Source: an uncultured SAR86 cluster bacterium (GTDB lineage Bacteria; Pseudomonadota; Gammaproteobacteria; Magnimaribacterales; D2472). Taken from it: a DNA stretch of 64,000 nt. Under the pieces are notes generated by a model. The model ran no database searches and was not told the origin of the DNA. It saw only the letters and a program-made list of their open reading frames with translations. Below, piece by piece: positions 40,755 through 51,343 of this stretch. Numbering within the stretch: the first letter of the stretch is position 1; each line of letters begins with the position of its first letter. Location of the stretch: contig CACEAP010000001.1 of assembly GCA_902557645.1 (NCBI GenBank), positions 1-64,000 of the forward strand, in the 5' to 3' direction. The position numbers and the translations under genes are program-made.

Positions 40755-42900
40755 ACCTAACTAACACCATCTCATCAATTAGCCTTGTATCTTTTTCGTA
40801 GACTTCAAGCGTCCATAATAGATATCTTGAATCTACATGAATAGTTCTTGTTTGCGGAATAAATTTATAATCAGAAATTATTGTTTCAAGCATTCCATCA
40901 AAAGCTAGGCCCACAAATTCACCTCGAGTATTTAAAGTTGAGGATCCTGAATTACCATTTGTTATATCTAAGTTAGATATGTAATTTACTGGAACACTAC
41001 CAACCTCATTAAATTTATAACTACCATATTCTTTATCACTTATTAATTTTAACTGTTTAACATCAACCTCAAATGGGCTAATACCTGTGTTTTTCTGGCT
41101 TATACCTTCAAGTGTTGTAAATGGTTTGTAATAAACCCCATCATTTAATTCAACCCCCATTACATTTCCAAAAGTAACTCTTAGTGTTCCATTTGCATCA
41201 GGATATATATCCTTATTTAAAGACTTATAAAATTTTCTTAATGATTTTATAAATATGGACTTATTTTTTTGCTGCAGGCTAGAACGTGCTTTATTTTTCT
41301 TTTCACGTTCCATTCCTTCCTCAAAAATCTCTCTAACAAAAACAATAAATGGATCGGATGATTTATTTAAGTCATCAAGAGAAGCATCTAATAACTTAAT
41401 TCTCTTATTTGTATCTAATAGATCTGAAGGATAAGCATACATTTCATCTACTACAGAAACAGTATTTTCATATGGCGCATCTAACTCTAAAAGTCTACTG
41501 TATGATTTTCGTCTATCTTTACTATCAACATCTCTATATCTATTGAGTCTATATAAAAAGATACCTTTATCTACTTCTGCATCAAATCTATATTCCATAC
41601 TTCTCATTCTATTAACCAATCTTTCATAATCTCTTTCTTGATATCCTGGCTCTCTAGCGCTATTTGGCTTTGTTTTTTCATACGCATGTCTATATAAAGT
41701 TGAAGCTGTTCCAATAAGGGTAGAGCCCCCATAATACATATTATTAAGACTCTCACTATTTACTTCATTGGTAATTTCCAACAGATTATCGATTGCATCT
41801 TTTTCAGCAGAAGTACCGCTAGCTTCAATAAACTCAAGGAAGCTATTCCAATTTTGCCTTTCCTGCTTTAACAGATTAAAGTTTTTTGCTCCTTCAATTT
41901 GACCAGATATTTTTTTATAGTAATTCTCATAGCCACTTATACTGCCTCTATATTTAAGTGCTTTTGCCTCATCATTTTCTGTTAGACTTCGCATCACCTC
42001 TATACCTGATTTTAAGAATTCTACATAATTTTCAAATCCAAATTGAACATCAAATCTAATTTCTGGATAAGTTAACAATCTATTAGTTCGGCCAGGATAT
42101 CCAGCAATCATGACAAAATCATTTTCCTTAACACCTTTTTTAGATATTTTTAAGAAATTTTCAGATTGATATGGAACATTATCCTGAGAATATTCTTTAC
42201 TATTATTATCAGGACTAACATATGCTCTCAGAAGAGCAAAATCACCAGTATGACGAGGATACATCCAGTTATCTATTTCCCCACCATATTCGCCGATTGA
42301 TTGAGGCGGGGCATAAACCAACCTTACATCTTTAATAATTAACTTTTTAATTAATTGATAGGTTTCGCCACTATAAAAACCTCTAACTTCACATTGAAAT
42401 TCTTCACTAGTTTCACAATTTTTAATTAAATTTTTTCGGTTTGTCTGAATAATCTGATATCTATCATTTTCAGACTGAGAATCATTAGTACCTTTTAAGA
42501 CTTCATTTGTTACATTGGTGCTTTCTTGGGTTATATAAACTCTAGCTCCAGGTGCAGATGGAGCTTCTTCACTTAAACTTTTTGCTAGGAATCCTGTTTT
42601 AAATAAATCTTTTTCCATTCTCTTTGCATTAAATTGCAAATAAGAACCTTCAATACAATGATAATTTGTAGCTATAAGGCCTGAATTAGAAATAAAGGCT
42701 GCCGAACAACCACCTAAACTAACAATGGCATTTAAAGGATGCTCAAAAAGATTACTAAATTTTTTAATATTACCTTTAAAGCCCGCAGCTCTAATATCTT
42801 TTTCGATATTTGGAAGTTGAGAGGGTTCCCACATACCTTCATCTGCAACAATAAAATTAATAGGAGTTAGTAGTAAGATAAAAAATAAAAATCTATTCAT
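40753..42900 (-). CDS. S46-family dipeptidyl-peptidase (Dpp7/Dpp11-like)
   Basis: DEGMWEPSQLP, SLGGCSAAFISNSGLIATNYHC, ITNGNSGSSTLNTRGEFVGLAFDG. Confidence 0.93.
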   Translation of the reverse strand: MNRFLFFILLLTPINFIVADEGMWEPSQLPNIEKDIRAAGFKGNIKKFSNLFEHPLNAIVSLGGCSAAFISNSGLIATNYHCIEGSYLQFNAKRMEKDLFKTGFLAKSLSEEAPSAPGARVYITQESTNVTNEVLKGTNDSQSENDRYQIIQTNRKNLIKNCETSEEFQCEVRGFYSGETYQLIKKLIIKDVRLVYAPPQSIGEYGGEIDNWMYPRHTGDFALLRAYVSPDNNSKEYSQDNVPYQSENFLKISKKGVKENDFVMIAGYPGRTNRLLTYPEIRFDVQFGFENYVEFLKSGIEVMRSLTENDEAKALKYRGSISGYENYYKKISGQIEGAKNFNLLKQERQNWNSFLEFIEASGTSAEKDAIDNLLEITNEVNSESLNNMYYGGSTLIGTASTLYRHAYEKTKPNSAREPGYQERDYERLVNRMRSMEYRFDAEVDKGIFLYRLNRYRDVDSKDRRKSYSRLLELDAPYENTVSVVDEMYAYPSDLLDTNKRIKLLDASLDDLNKSSDPFIVFVREIFEEGMEREKKNKARSSLQQKNKSIFIKSLRKFYKSLNKDIYPDANGTLRVTFGNVMGVELNDGVYYKPFTTLEGISQKNTGISPFEVDVKQLKLISDKEYGSYKFNEVGSVPVNYISNLDITNGNSGSSTLNTRGEFVGLAFDGMLETIISDYKFIPQTRTIHVDSRYLLWTLEVYEKDTRLIDEMVLVR

Positions 42901-42986
42901 AGAGTCACCTTAAATAATAGTTGAAGTATATTATATCCATCTTTTATATAAATAAAGCATCATAATCTAGTCTATAATCGCTCATT

Positions 42987-43721
42987 ATGGATAGAGAACT
43001 TTGGACAACTATTAAAAATGAGATAGAACTTCGCATCGATGCTGAGCCCAGTCTTGAACCATTCTTAGATTCTTTGATTTCTTCACAAACAGATCTTTTA
43101 GCAGCTGTAGCATCCATACTATCTTCAAAACTTCACTCAGATGCACTCTCAGCTATCGATATTAAGACATTTATATTAGAAGCTTATAGAGATTGCGATC
43201 AAGTTGAACCTGCTTTAGAGCAAGACTTAATTTTTTTTAAAGCAAATGATCCAGCATGTGATTACCTTTCAACTCCTTTACTCTTTTATAAAGGATTTTT
43301 AGGCCTAGCTACTTATAGAGCTGCAAATTGTTTGTGGAAAAATGATAGGCATACGATGGCGCTATTTCTTCAAAATAGAGCCTCTGAAGTATTTGGAGTA
43401 GATATCCATCCTGCTGCAAATATAGCTGGAGCTGTAATGATGGATCATGCAACAGGTATCGTTATAGGCCAGACATGCAATATTGAATCAGAAGTATCAA
43501 TATTCCAAGGTGTAACTTTAGGAGGAACAGGCAATGAATCAGGTAAGAGACATCCTGATGTAAAAAAAGGCGCAACGATCTATGCATCAAGCACTATATT
43601 AGGAAATATTGAGATTGGTGCTGGTTCTACAATTGCAGCAGGAAGTTTGGTTTTAAAAGATGTAAAGCCTGGAATAACTGTCGCTGGAATTCCAGCAAAA
43701 GAATTAACAAAACCTAGTTGA
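42987..43721 (+). CDS. cysE: Serine O-acetyltransferase
   Basis: Hexapeptide-repeat HPAANIAGAVMMDHATGIVIG, GVTLGGTGNESGKRHPDVKKGATIYA. Confidence 0.95.
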   Translation: MDRELWTTIKNEIELRIDAEPSLEPFLDSLISSQTDLLAAVASILSSKLHSDALSAIDIKTFILEAYRDCDQVEPALEQDLIFFKANDPACDYLSTPLLFYKGFLGLATYRAANCLWKNDRHTMALFLQNRASEVFGVDIHPAANIAGAVMMDHATGIVIGQTCNIESEVSIFQGVTLGGTGNESGKRHPDVKKGATIYASSTILGNIEIGAGSTIAAGSLVLKDVKPGITVAGIPAKELTKPS

Positions 43722-44967
43722 TAGATTCTTTCAGGCTATATTTCTGAATAGGTATACCAATTGCGATATATAAGGTATTTATAAGCCCATACCCAATAAG
43801 AAATTGTGATGCCATAAGAGAACTATTTACAACACTATCTGAAAATATAAATAAAATTAAAGCTATTGAAAAAAACAATTGAATATTAAAACTATTTTCT
43901 TTATTTTGAAGAATTAAAGAGATAATAAGGACTGTGAGGACAAAGATTAACCCAAATATAGCTGTTTCTTGATAAGTTTGACTTGCCACGTTAATAGTTA
44001 CTAATGCTGCAAATGCTACTATTGCGAAAATCTGAAAAATTCCAAATATGGACTGTTCTCTGCTAAGAGGTGGATTGAATTTTTCTGCAAATTTTGCAGG
44101 ATCAGGATCAGGATTATTTTCTAATACATCATCAGGTCGCCAACTCGTTGGCCCATACCAGATTTTTAACTTATCACTTAGTTTTTTCGTGTTAATAGTA
44201 TCTTGAATCATTTGGTAAAAAACTTGAAAATTTGCCCAAATAGGATTCCAGCTGTTTAAAGGTTTTACTGTGCCATAAATCGGTTTAATATCTGATCTTT
44301 GTGGAATATAGGTACCAAACATCCTATCCCATATAATAAATACACCACCATAATTAGCATCAATATATTCAGCATTTTTAGCATGATGAACACCGTGGTT
44401 CATTGGAGTAATAAATATTTTTTCTAAGATACCAAGATGGCCAATATGTTTTGTATGAACCCAAAATTGGTAAACTAAATTAATACCAGCAACAGTAACA
44501 AAAACTTCACCAGGCACCCCAACCATTATCATAGGAATATAAAAAACCCATTTCCATAACCAACCAGTGCTCGTTTGTCTTAAGGCTGTAGATAGATTAA
44601 ATTCTTCTCCATGATGATGAACACTATGTGTTGCCCATAAAACCTTTATCTCATGATGCATCCTATGCATCCAATAGTAAGATAAATCATAAAGAATAAA
44701 ACCAACTACCCAGGTTATAGGACTGTCTAATGGTAATAATTTTAAGTTTAAGTATGAACCTACATATACAAATGCAGCTCCTTGAAGACCAATACCCAAC
44801 AGAGGTGGAAATCTGCTCATTAGCCCCAAACCTAAACTAGTAAAAGTATCACTAAGCTTATAATTATTTTTACCTACTTTAAGACCATACAAATATTCAA
44901 TTACAATAAGTAACAGAAATACAGGCACTGCTATAGTAATAATTATTGATTTGTCAGTTATGATCAT
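43714..44967 (-). CDS. Sterol desaturase/fatty acid hydroxylase family protein
   Basis: His-box motifs HRMHH, HSVHHHGEEFN, HGVHHAKN; multiple TM segments. Confidence 0.92.
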   Translation of the reverse strand: MIITDKSIIITIAVPVFLLLIVIEYLYGLKVGKNNYKLSDTFTSLGLGLMSRFPPLLGIGLQGAAFVYVGSYLNLKLLPLDSPITWVVGFILYDLSYYWMHRMHHEIKVLWATHSVHHHGEEFNLSTALRQTSTGWLWKWVFYIPMIMVGVPGEVFVTVAGINLVYQFWVHTKHIGHLGILEKIFITPMNHGVHHAKNAEYIDANYGGVFIIWDRMFGTYIPQRSDIKPIYGTVKPLNSWNPIWANFQVFYQMIQDTINTKKLSDKLKIWYGPTSWRPDDVLENNPDPDPAKFAEKFNPPLSREQSIFGIFQIFAIVAFAALVTINVASQTYQETAIFGLIFVLTVLIISLILQNKENSFNIQLFFSIALILFIFSDSVVNSSLMASQFLIGYGLINTLYIAIGIPIQKYSLKESIN

Positions 44968-45004
44968 TTTAATTTTCCGTGAGACATTATAATTGAAATG
45001 TCCT

Positions 45005-45835
45005 CTATTTTTCTATAGATGCCATAACACCAATAGCATTTCCAAAAGATCTATTATCTGCATAAATACCCTCTACACCTGCTAGTTTTAATCTTTCATC
45101 GATACCATTCTTCACTTCACTTAACATACTAGTTCTTCCAAGAAAATATGCTTTATTGGCTCCTATCAAAAGCGCATTAAGATAAGCCACAGTTCCTATT
45201 ACTTCACCAATCATATTACATAAAGCAGCTGATAAGTTATCTTGTGATTTATCGACTAAAATTTTAGATTTACCAAAATTTGAAGCAGTTATTTGAGCAT
45301 TAAGTTTTCCAATTTCATTCACAGCCTCACCAATCATTACATCTAATCCAGATCTATCTCCATTCTGTGCATATTTATTAAGAATAATTCCACTAGGCTC
45401 GTTCATTATGATGTTTCCAAGCCCCTCAAGCATTCCGCCTCCAACTGAAATACCTCCCAGATGATCAGATCCATCTTGATGAAGATGTACACAAGCTGTT
45501 CCAGTTCCAGCACTCACAACAAGTGCTGAATCTTCCTGGATGTTATATAACGTTTTTGCACCTTTTCCAATTGCATTGATTTCATTAACTTTGATTACAG
45601 GAATATTATTAATTTTATCTGGTAAATTTGCAGACTTTCCTCCAGTTACACCAATACATGTAATATCTTGAGAAGCAATATTAAAATCTTTTAATATTTG
45701 TATTACCTTATCTTCAGAAAGACTGAAGTCGCCATTTTTTTTATCAAAAGGAGAGGTCAGCGTTAAATAATCTGTTGCATCATTCTTAATGATTAGATCA
45801 GTATTTGTAATACCAAAATCGAAAGCTATATACAT
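45005..45835 (-). CDS. Type II pantothenate kinase-like (fumble family) protein
   Basis: FDFGITNTDLIIK, SAGTGTACVHL, GGISVGGGMLEGLGNI, FLGRTSML..NRSFGNAIG resemble type II PanK. Confidence 0.75.
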   Translation of the reverse strand: MYIAFDFGITNTDLIIKNDATDYLTLTSPFDKKNGDFSLSEDKVIQILKDFNIASQDITCIGVTGGKSANLPDKINNIPVIKVNEINAIGKGAKTLYNIQEDSALVVSAGTGTACVHLHQDGSDHLGGISVGGGMLEGLGNIIMNEPSGIILNKYAQNGDRSGLDVMIGEAVNEIGKLNAQITASNFGKSKILVDKSQDNLSAALCNMIGEVIGTVAYLNALLIGANKAYFLGRTSMLSEVKNGIDERLKLAGVEGIYADNRSFGNAIGVMASIEK

Positions 45836-45853
45836 TTCATTTACTTCTAATTT

Positions 45854-48043
45854 TTAAAGCGAGGAGTCTATTGTATCGTTTGGCCAAGTCATTGGAACTT
45901 GTTGTTGAGGATTAAATACTTTTGGCCCTAAGGCTGGGAAAGCCTTAGAAGCTTTAGCAATATCATCTTCATTTAAAAATTTGCTTGGAGTAAGTTTAAA
46001 CACATCAAGTCCTCTAGTTATTTCAGTTCCATATATATAACCATTATAAAAATATGCTGACCAGTAACCACCAGTTATTAGTGTGTCTTTCATAATTGGC
46101 CCACGATCAAAATATGCAATCTCCTCTGGATTAGCTGAGTCTGTAAAATCCATTACAGATATGCCTCCTTGATACCAAGCTTGAACAAATATATCTCTTC
46201 CAGGTACTGGTATTATTGATCCATTATGTGCAACGCAATTTTCTGTCTCTAATTGAGGAGCGGGCATTTTATAATGACTTCTAAATTCAAGCTTATTATC
46301 AACAATATCGTAAATAGCATCAGCACCCCAATCTAGTGGATCCCAAGCACGACATCTAGCTCTTCCTCCGCCACCCCATTCGTCAGTAAAAATAACTTTA
46401 GTTCCATCGTTATTAAATGTTGCAGAGTGCCAATATGCAAAACCAATATCAGTAACAACATCTAATCTTTTTGGATTATAAGGATCAGTTATGTCAAATA
46501 AGATACCATTTCCAGAACAAGCACCTGCTGCTAAATTAGCTGAAGGAAAAACAGTTATATCGTGGCATTGATCAGTTCTTTTAGTATCTTGAGTATCATC
46601 ACCATGATCACCACCAACCCATAAGCCACCTAGAGCTCCAGTATCTGGATCAGCAAAAACAGCTGGACTACTAACAATTCTTGATTTAGAAGGATCTTCT
46701 ATTGGTATTTCAATTATATCTATTCTAAATAAAGCTGTTCTTTCATCACCTGGAATACTGCCAATACATCCTTCCATTTCTTCTTCATCTCTTACACTTC
46801 CTGTACCAGAATTATAGACAATAATTTTTCCTGCATTGATTGAAGTCGACACAACCGAATGAGTGTGTGAACCTCTGCATGTTTGAACAACGCCAACTTG
46901 TTTAGGATTTGTTAAATCAGAAATATCAAATATTCGAATACCTCGAAATCTTTCTGGACTAGCGTCTCTTCCAACTCCTTCAAGCCCGCAATCAATTCGA
47001 CTTCTTATTTGTTCAACAGACATGATTAAAATATCACCCACAATAGATACATCGCCTTGGCCGCCAGGACACACTACTGAAGAAATAAGCATAGGCACAC
47101 CATCTGCTTGAATTTTATACATATTAAAGCCGTGGTAACTTCCTGCTACTAGCAAATCTTCTCTAAATGCCATATCAGTATTAGAAAAACTTAAAATAGG
47201 GGAGCGGAGTGATCTTGATTTTTCTTCAGTAGTTTTAATTTTATCTTTATCATCTTCATTCAGATCTTTCTTCCCTTTTGCAGCAGGATTGTCTGGATCA
47301 AAAAATCCAACAGGTTTCTTTAATGATGTTATTAATTCCATATTTAATATGGCTTCATCAGCAAAATATAATCCGGCAGTTAAGCCTGATCTAGGATCAT
47401 CTGAAAGATTGACTGCAATTATATTCATTCTTTCAATCTCTACACTTTGATCATTAATTAAATCAGAGACAAATTCATTAAAAATAGGATCATTGGCTGA
47501 TCCAGGATATTTTTTCAGCTCTTTTACCATTTCTATAGCTCCGTCATGATGTTTTATCATGAGTTGGAGGAATAATCTGTCAAAGTCAGTACTATCTGAT
47601 TTTCTTAGATTATCTAAGTCTTTTGGCGAAGCCATTCCAACCATATGCATATGCATATGATGCTTTTCTGAATTATTTATTAAAGCAATGTCTCTTTGAG
47701 CTAACCAATTTTCCATAAAGTTAATCTCATCTTCTTGAGATACATCTATCCTTTTTGCAAGATCTAATATGGTTTTGTTATTGGTTCTTTTTGATGCAAA
47801 ACTCGACATTAATATAGCTTGTTCATGATGAACAATCATTCCTTGAAGAAATTTAATATCTGCCTCAACATAGGAGGTGCTAGCTATATTTGAGGCTAAT
47901 TCTGGAGCTAACTTTTTGGATGCTTCTCCAGGAGCTCCAGGTTGGATTATTGGTGGATTTTTATCATTATTATCTGTTAATAAATTATTAGATATAAAAA
48001 TTAAGAAGAAAATTATGACTAGACTTAAAGATAATTTTTGCAT
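45854..48043 (-). CDS. DUF305 domain fused to LVIVD-like beta-propeller repeats, secreted
   Basis: FLQGMIVHHEQAILMSSFAS and FLQLMIKHHDGAIEMVKEL (DUF305); C-terminal repeats IRIFDISDLTNPKQVG, LFDITDPYNPKRL, ISVMDFTDSANPEEIA. Confidence 0.85.
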   Translation of the reverse strand: MQKLSLSLVIIFFLIFISNNLLTDNNDKNPPIIQPGAPGEASKKLAPELASNIASTSYVEADIKFLQGMIVHHEQAILMSSFASKRTNNKTILDLAKRIDVSQEDEINFMENWLAQRDIALINNSEKHHMHMHMVGMASPKDLDNLRKSDSTDFDRLFLQLMIKHHDGAIEMVKELKKYPGSANDPIFNEFVSDLINDQSVEIERMNIIAVNLSDDPRSGLTAGLYFADEAILNMELITSLKKPVGFFDPDNPAAKGKKDLNEDDKDKIKTTEEKSRSLRSPILSFSNTDMAFREDLLVAGSYHGFNMYKIQADGVPMLISSVVCPGGQGDVSIVGDILIMSVEQIRSRIDCGLEGVGRDASPERFRGIRIFDISDLTNPKQVGVVQTCRGSHTHSVVSTSINAGKIIVYNSGTGSVRDEEEMEGCIGSIPGDERTALFRIDIIEIPIEDPSKSRIVSSPAVFADPDTGALGGLWVGGDHGDDTQDTKRTDQCHDITVFPSANLAAGACSGNGILFDITDPYNPKRLDVVTDIGFAYWHSATFNNDGTKVIFTDEWGGGGRARCRAWDPLDWGADAIYDIVDNKLEFRSHYKMPAPQLETENCVAHNGSIIPVPGRDIFVQAWYQGGISVMDFTDSANPEEIAYFDRGPIMKDTLITGGYWSAYFYNGYIYGTEITRGLDVFKLTPSKFLNEDDIAKASKAFPALGPKVFNPQQQVPMTWPNDTIDSSL

Positions 48044-48049
48044 GTTTAA

Positions 48050-48247
48050 TTAATCTTTATCATTTTTAATTTCTTCAGCCTCTCCTTCAATTATTGTAGG
48101 CCTACCTTGAGGTTTTTTTTGACGTCTACCAAAACGATTAATTCTATTATCACGATTCATTTGTTTTTTTGAAGCTTTAACTTTTCCTAAATTACTCAAA
48201 AGAAATAATGAACCGACTATAATCAAGACCCAAAAAAATGTGTTCAT
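48050..48247 (-). CDS. Small hypothetical membrane-anchored protein
   Basis: 65 aa; one N-terminal TM helix, basic C-terminus. Confidence 0.5.
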   Translation of the reverse strand: MNTFFWVLIIVGSLFLLSNLGKVKASKKQMNRDNRINRFGRRQKKPQGRPTIIEGEAEEIKNDKD

Positions 48248-48248
48248 T

Positions 48249-48995
48249 TTATCTTCTACTATTTAATTTTATTAATAATCTTAGGATCTCTAAATACAGC
48301 CAAATCAGAGTAACCATTAATGAGAAGGCTCCATACCACTCCATATATTTTGGCAAGCCTTGTTCAGCACCTTCTTCAATAAAATCAAAATCAAGCACTA
48401 AATTCAATGCTGCAATTGCAACTACAAATAATGAGAATCCAATTCCAAATAAGCCATTAGAATGAATAAAACCTATTGGAGAGCCAAACAAAGACATTAC
48501 AAAGCTTACTATATATAAAATTGCTATACCGCCGGTAGCTGAAAAAATCATCAATCTAAAATTTTCAGTAGGCTTAACGAGACCGCTTTTATATAAAAAT
48601 AATAAACTAGCAGTTATTCCAAATGTTAAACCTAATGCTTGAACAACAATACCTGGAAATTGAGAATTAGCTAGCATGCTAATACCACCCAAACCAACAC
48701 CTTGAGCAAGAGCATACAATGGTGCGGTAGTTCCTGATTTACTAGGATTCCTAAATATAGTAACTAGCGCTAGAACAAGCCCAATAATAAACCCAGGAAT
48801 CATTAATTGCGGCATATTCCAGCCAATGAAAGCCCCACCAAAACATAAAGCAAGCAGTATACTGGTTTTATTTACAGCTCCATCTAATGTCATTCTTTCT
48901 GCTAAAGGAATTGACTCAGTTGTATTTGAAAAATTTCTTGAAAAAGCAGGATTACCCGATCTTCCGAATGTATTTAGTGCCGAATGTTTTGACAT
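48249..48995 (-). CDS. Bax inhibitor-1/YccA-like membrane protein
   Basis: Multiple TM segments; ALNLVLDFDFIEEGAEQGLPKYMEWYGAFSLMVTLIWLYLEILRLL. Confidence 0.88.
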   Translation of the reverse strand: MSKHSALNTFGRSGNPAFSRNFSNTTESIPLAERMTLDGAVNKTSILLALCFGGAFIGWNMPQLMIPGFIIGLVLALVTIFRNPSKSGTTAPLYALAQGVGLGGISMLANSQFPGIVVQALGLTFGITASLLFLYKSGLVKPTENFRLMIFSATGGIAILYIVSFVMSLFGSPIGFIHSNGLFGIGFSLFVVAIAALNLVLDFDFIEEGAEQGLPKYMEWYGAFSLMVTLIWLYLEILRLLIKLNSRR

Positions 48996-49056
48996 ACAAA
49001 TCTCCTATTTTCTATATATTAAATATCTATGGGCTTTTTAACAAATTAAAAGCCTA

Positions 49057-50100
49057 CTATAAGCCTTTAATCCAATTACTGACCAATTCAATAGCTTCTT
49101 TATGCTCTAGAGCTCTTCCTGATTCTGGCATCATAATACCTGGATCTAGAGACTCCATTCTATAAAGTAAAATAGATTCTTCAGGTTTACCAGGAACAAT
49201 AGAATATTTAAGATTATTGCTTGCTCTCCCAGTAGCAATAGGTTTTTTATAATAACCTAAATGTACCTTTCTATTTTCCTGAAAATCAAGATATAGTCCT
49301 GTTGTATCGGCTGAGCCACCATCAATATGACAATGGCCACAATTAATATCCAAATATGCTCTGGCTCTATCATTTACTGAAGCTAGCGTGTCATTCCAGT
49401 CAGCCATAGTTGTAAATTCAAAATCATTTTTGATCCAACCTTCTTGATGCCATCGCATCAATTGATTCATTGAGCCTTCTTGATAGGCTATTGATTTATT
49501 TAAGTTTCTGGGTTTTGGTCCTATAGGCTCAATAACCTTTTGAGATTGATGGCACTCTTTACATTGATTGATATTAGGAACCCTATACCTCACATTTTGT
49601 AGATCACCATAACTATTAACAAATTGTGTAGAAATAGTTTTTCCAGCAATGCTTAAAAGAGCATCAGTCTGTTCAGCATTCCAAACATAACTAACATTCT
49701 TCCATTGACTATCTTTTTTTATTAAAAGCCTTGTCTCAAGAAGCTGTGAATCAAGATTAGAACTTTCATGGTTATTTAAATAAGCAAAAGTTTTAATTAA
49801 TACCGTACCATCAGGAAAATCAAAAACTTTATTTGGCCTATGTTCGGCTATTTGGTTGTTTGGCAAATATATAAATCTTAATTTATCAGCATAATCAGAA
49901 AATAAAGGAGTTATTAATTCATATGGCAAAACTCCTATAGCAGGGTCTTGTGTTGTCATATTTTTGAAGAAACCATAGTCGGAAAGCTTTGGCGCTACTT
50001 TATCATTTAAAATAACTGAATTATTTACTGAGGCTTCAATTTGTAAAAAACTTATTGAGCTTAAGAAAAAAACTAAGAAAAAATATTTAGAGGGATTCAC
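49057..50100 (-). CDS. Diheme c-type cytochrome-like protein (SO2930/TIGR03806-like)
   Basis: CKECH and CGHCH heme-binding motifs; N-terminal LSDYGFFKN...YELITPLFSDYADKLRFIYLP. Confidence 0.85.
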   Translation of the reverse strand: MNPSKYFFLVFFLSSISFLQIEASVNNSVILNDKVAPKLSDYGFFKNMTTQDPAIGVLPYELITPLFSDYADKLRFIYLPNNQIAEHRPNKVFDFPDGTVLIKTFAYLNNHESSNLDSQLLETRLLIKKDSQWKNVSYVWNAEQTDALLSIAGKTISTQFVNSYGDLQNVRYRVPNINQCKECHQSQKVIEPIGPKPRNLNKSIAYQEGSMNQLMRWHQEGWIKNDFEFTTMADWNDTLASVNDRARAYLDINCGHCHIDGGSADTTGLYLDFQENRKVHLGYYKKPIATGRASNNLKYSIVPGKPEESILLYRMESLDPGIMMPESGRALEHKEAIELVSNWIKGL

Positions 50101-51343
50101 TTAGTTGCACTTTTGGAAGTGGAGTTATCTTTCCAACATATTTTTGATAATCTCTTTCAACAGGCTCAAAGAATGGCAACATATACCTTATTGGTCTTAA
50201 TGCTAGAAAAGATGCATTACCGTTATTACCTAAAACAATCTTATCTTCATCAGGTTGACCAAAGATCATTTGTTGAAGAGGTAGAATGCCATCCCAAAAA
50301 ATATCCGGCATATCACCTTCAGAAACATCGAATAAGATCTTAGCTAATTCACCTGTTTCTAAATCAGGGTTATATCCTGATTTTCCGAATCTATTGCCAT
50401 GAATTTGAATTGCACGTGGGTGAGGGTAGTAGTCCTCATCATCTGTTTCATATCCATAGGTAACAATAGCAATATTCACTGTTTCATTGTCACCAATATC
50501 GTTATCAAATATCTCAACAAATGAATTTGCTTGGATAATAATTCCAGTACCTCTTGGAACTTCTCCAACAATATTGCCTTCTGGTGCAAAATTATCAGTA
50601 TTATTATTTATAGATTTATTTCTAAATACTCTCACATGATGCCCACCTTGTTGAGGTATATCAGGAAGATCAAATACTAAAATACCACCAGTGTTATTCT
50701 CAGCATGATTATCAAATACGTCAGCATAGTAAGAGTTTTCTATTTCAATTCCTGCAACATTAAATTCAGCTCTTGAATTTTTAACTATAATATTTTGTGA
50801 TTGCCCAACATAAATACCAGCGTCTGATGCTCCAATAGCAACACAAGAATCAATAAGGACATTTTTGGATTCTACTGGGTAAAGTCCATAAGCTCCATTA
50901 TCTGTACTCACACCACCAGTCCACTCTGTTCTAACTCTTATAAAGCTTATCCCATCAACACCTTTAACTTTTATAGCATCGCCTTTTGCATCCTCTATAG
51001 CAAAATCCTGCAAAATTACATTATTGGATGTGACTGATAGGCCTTGAGCGCCAGATTGTTGATTTTTAAATGATAAGACAGTTTGATCCATACCTTCGCC
51101 TTCAAGCCTTATGCTTTCAACGTCTATAGATAAGCTATCTTCTAACTCATAAGTGCCACTAGTTAATCTAATAATATCACCAGGCTCAGCAAGAATAAGA
51201 GCTTCCTGGATAGCAGAATATGAATCATCAGATGGACTAATAACAGTAATAGCTCCATAGGAGTTAATACTGAAGAGCAGACTAAATAATATTAATTTAG
51301 ATTGCTTCAGGTATTTCGTTAAAATCTTCAAGAGGTTTCTCAA
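50087..51343 (-). CDS. Parallel beta-helix repeat protein (TIGR03805-like)
   Basis: Signal peptide, right-handed beta-helix repeats (NNVILQDFAIEDAKGDAIKVKGVDGI ... DAGIYVGQSQNIIVKNSRAEFNVAGIEIENS). Confidence 0.85.
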   Translation of the reverse strand: MRNLLKILTKYLKQSKLILFSLLFSINSYGAITVISPSDDSYSAIQEALILAEPGDIIRLTSGTYELEDSLSIDVESIRLEGEGMDQTVLSFKNQQSGAQGLSVTSNNVILQDFAIEDAKGDAIKVKGVDGISFIRVRTEWTGGVSTDNGAYGLYPVESKNVLIDSCVAIGASDAGIYVGQSQNIIVKNSRAEFNVAGIEIENSYYADVFDNHAENNTGGILVFDLPDIPQQGGHHVRVFRNKSINNNTDNFAPEGNIVGEVPRGTGIIIQANSFVEIFDNDIGDNETVNIAIVTYGYETDDEDYYPHPRAIQIHGNRFGKSGYNPDLETGELAKILFDVSEGDMPDIFWDGILPLQQMIFGQPDEDKIVLGNNGNASFLALRPIRYMLPFFEPVERDYQKYVGKITPLPKVQLSESL

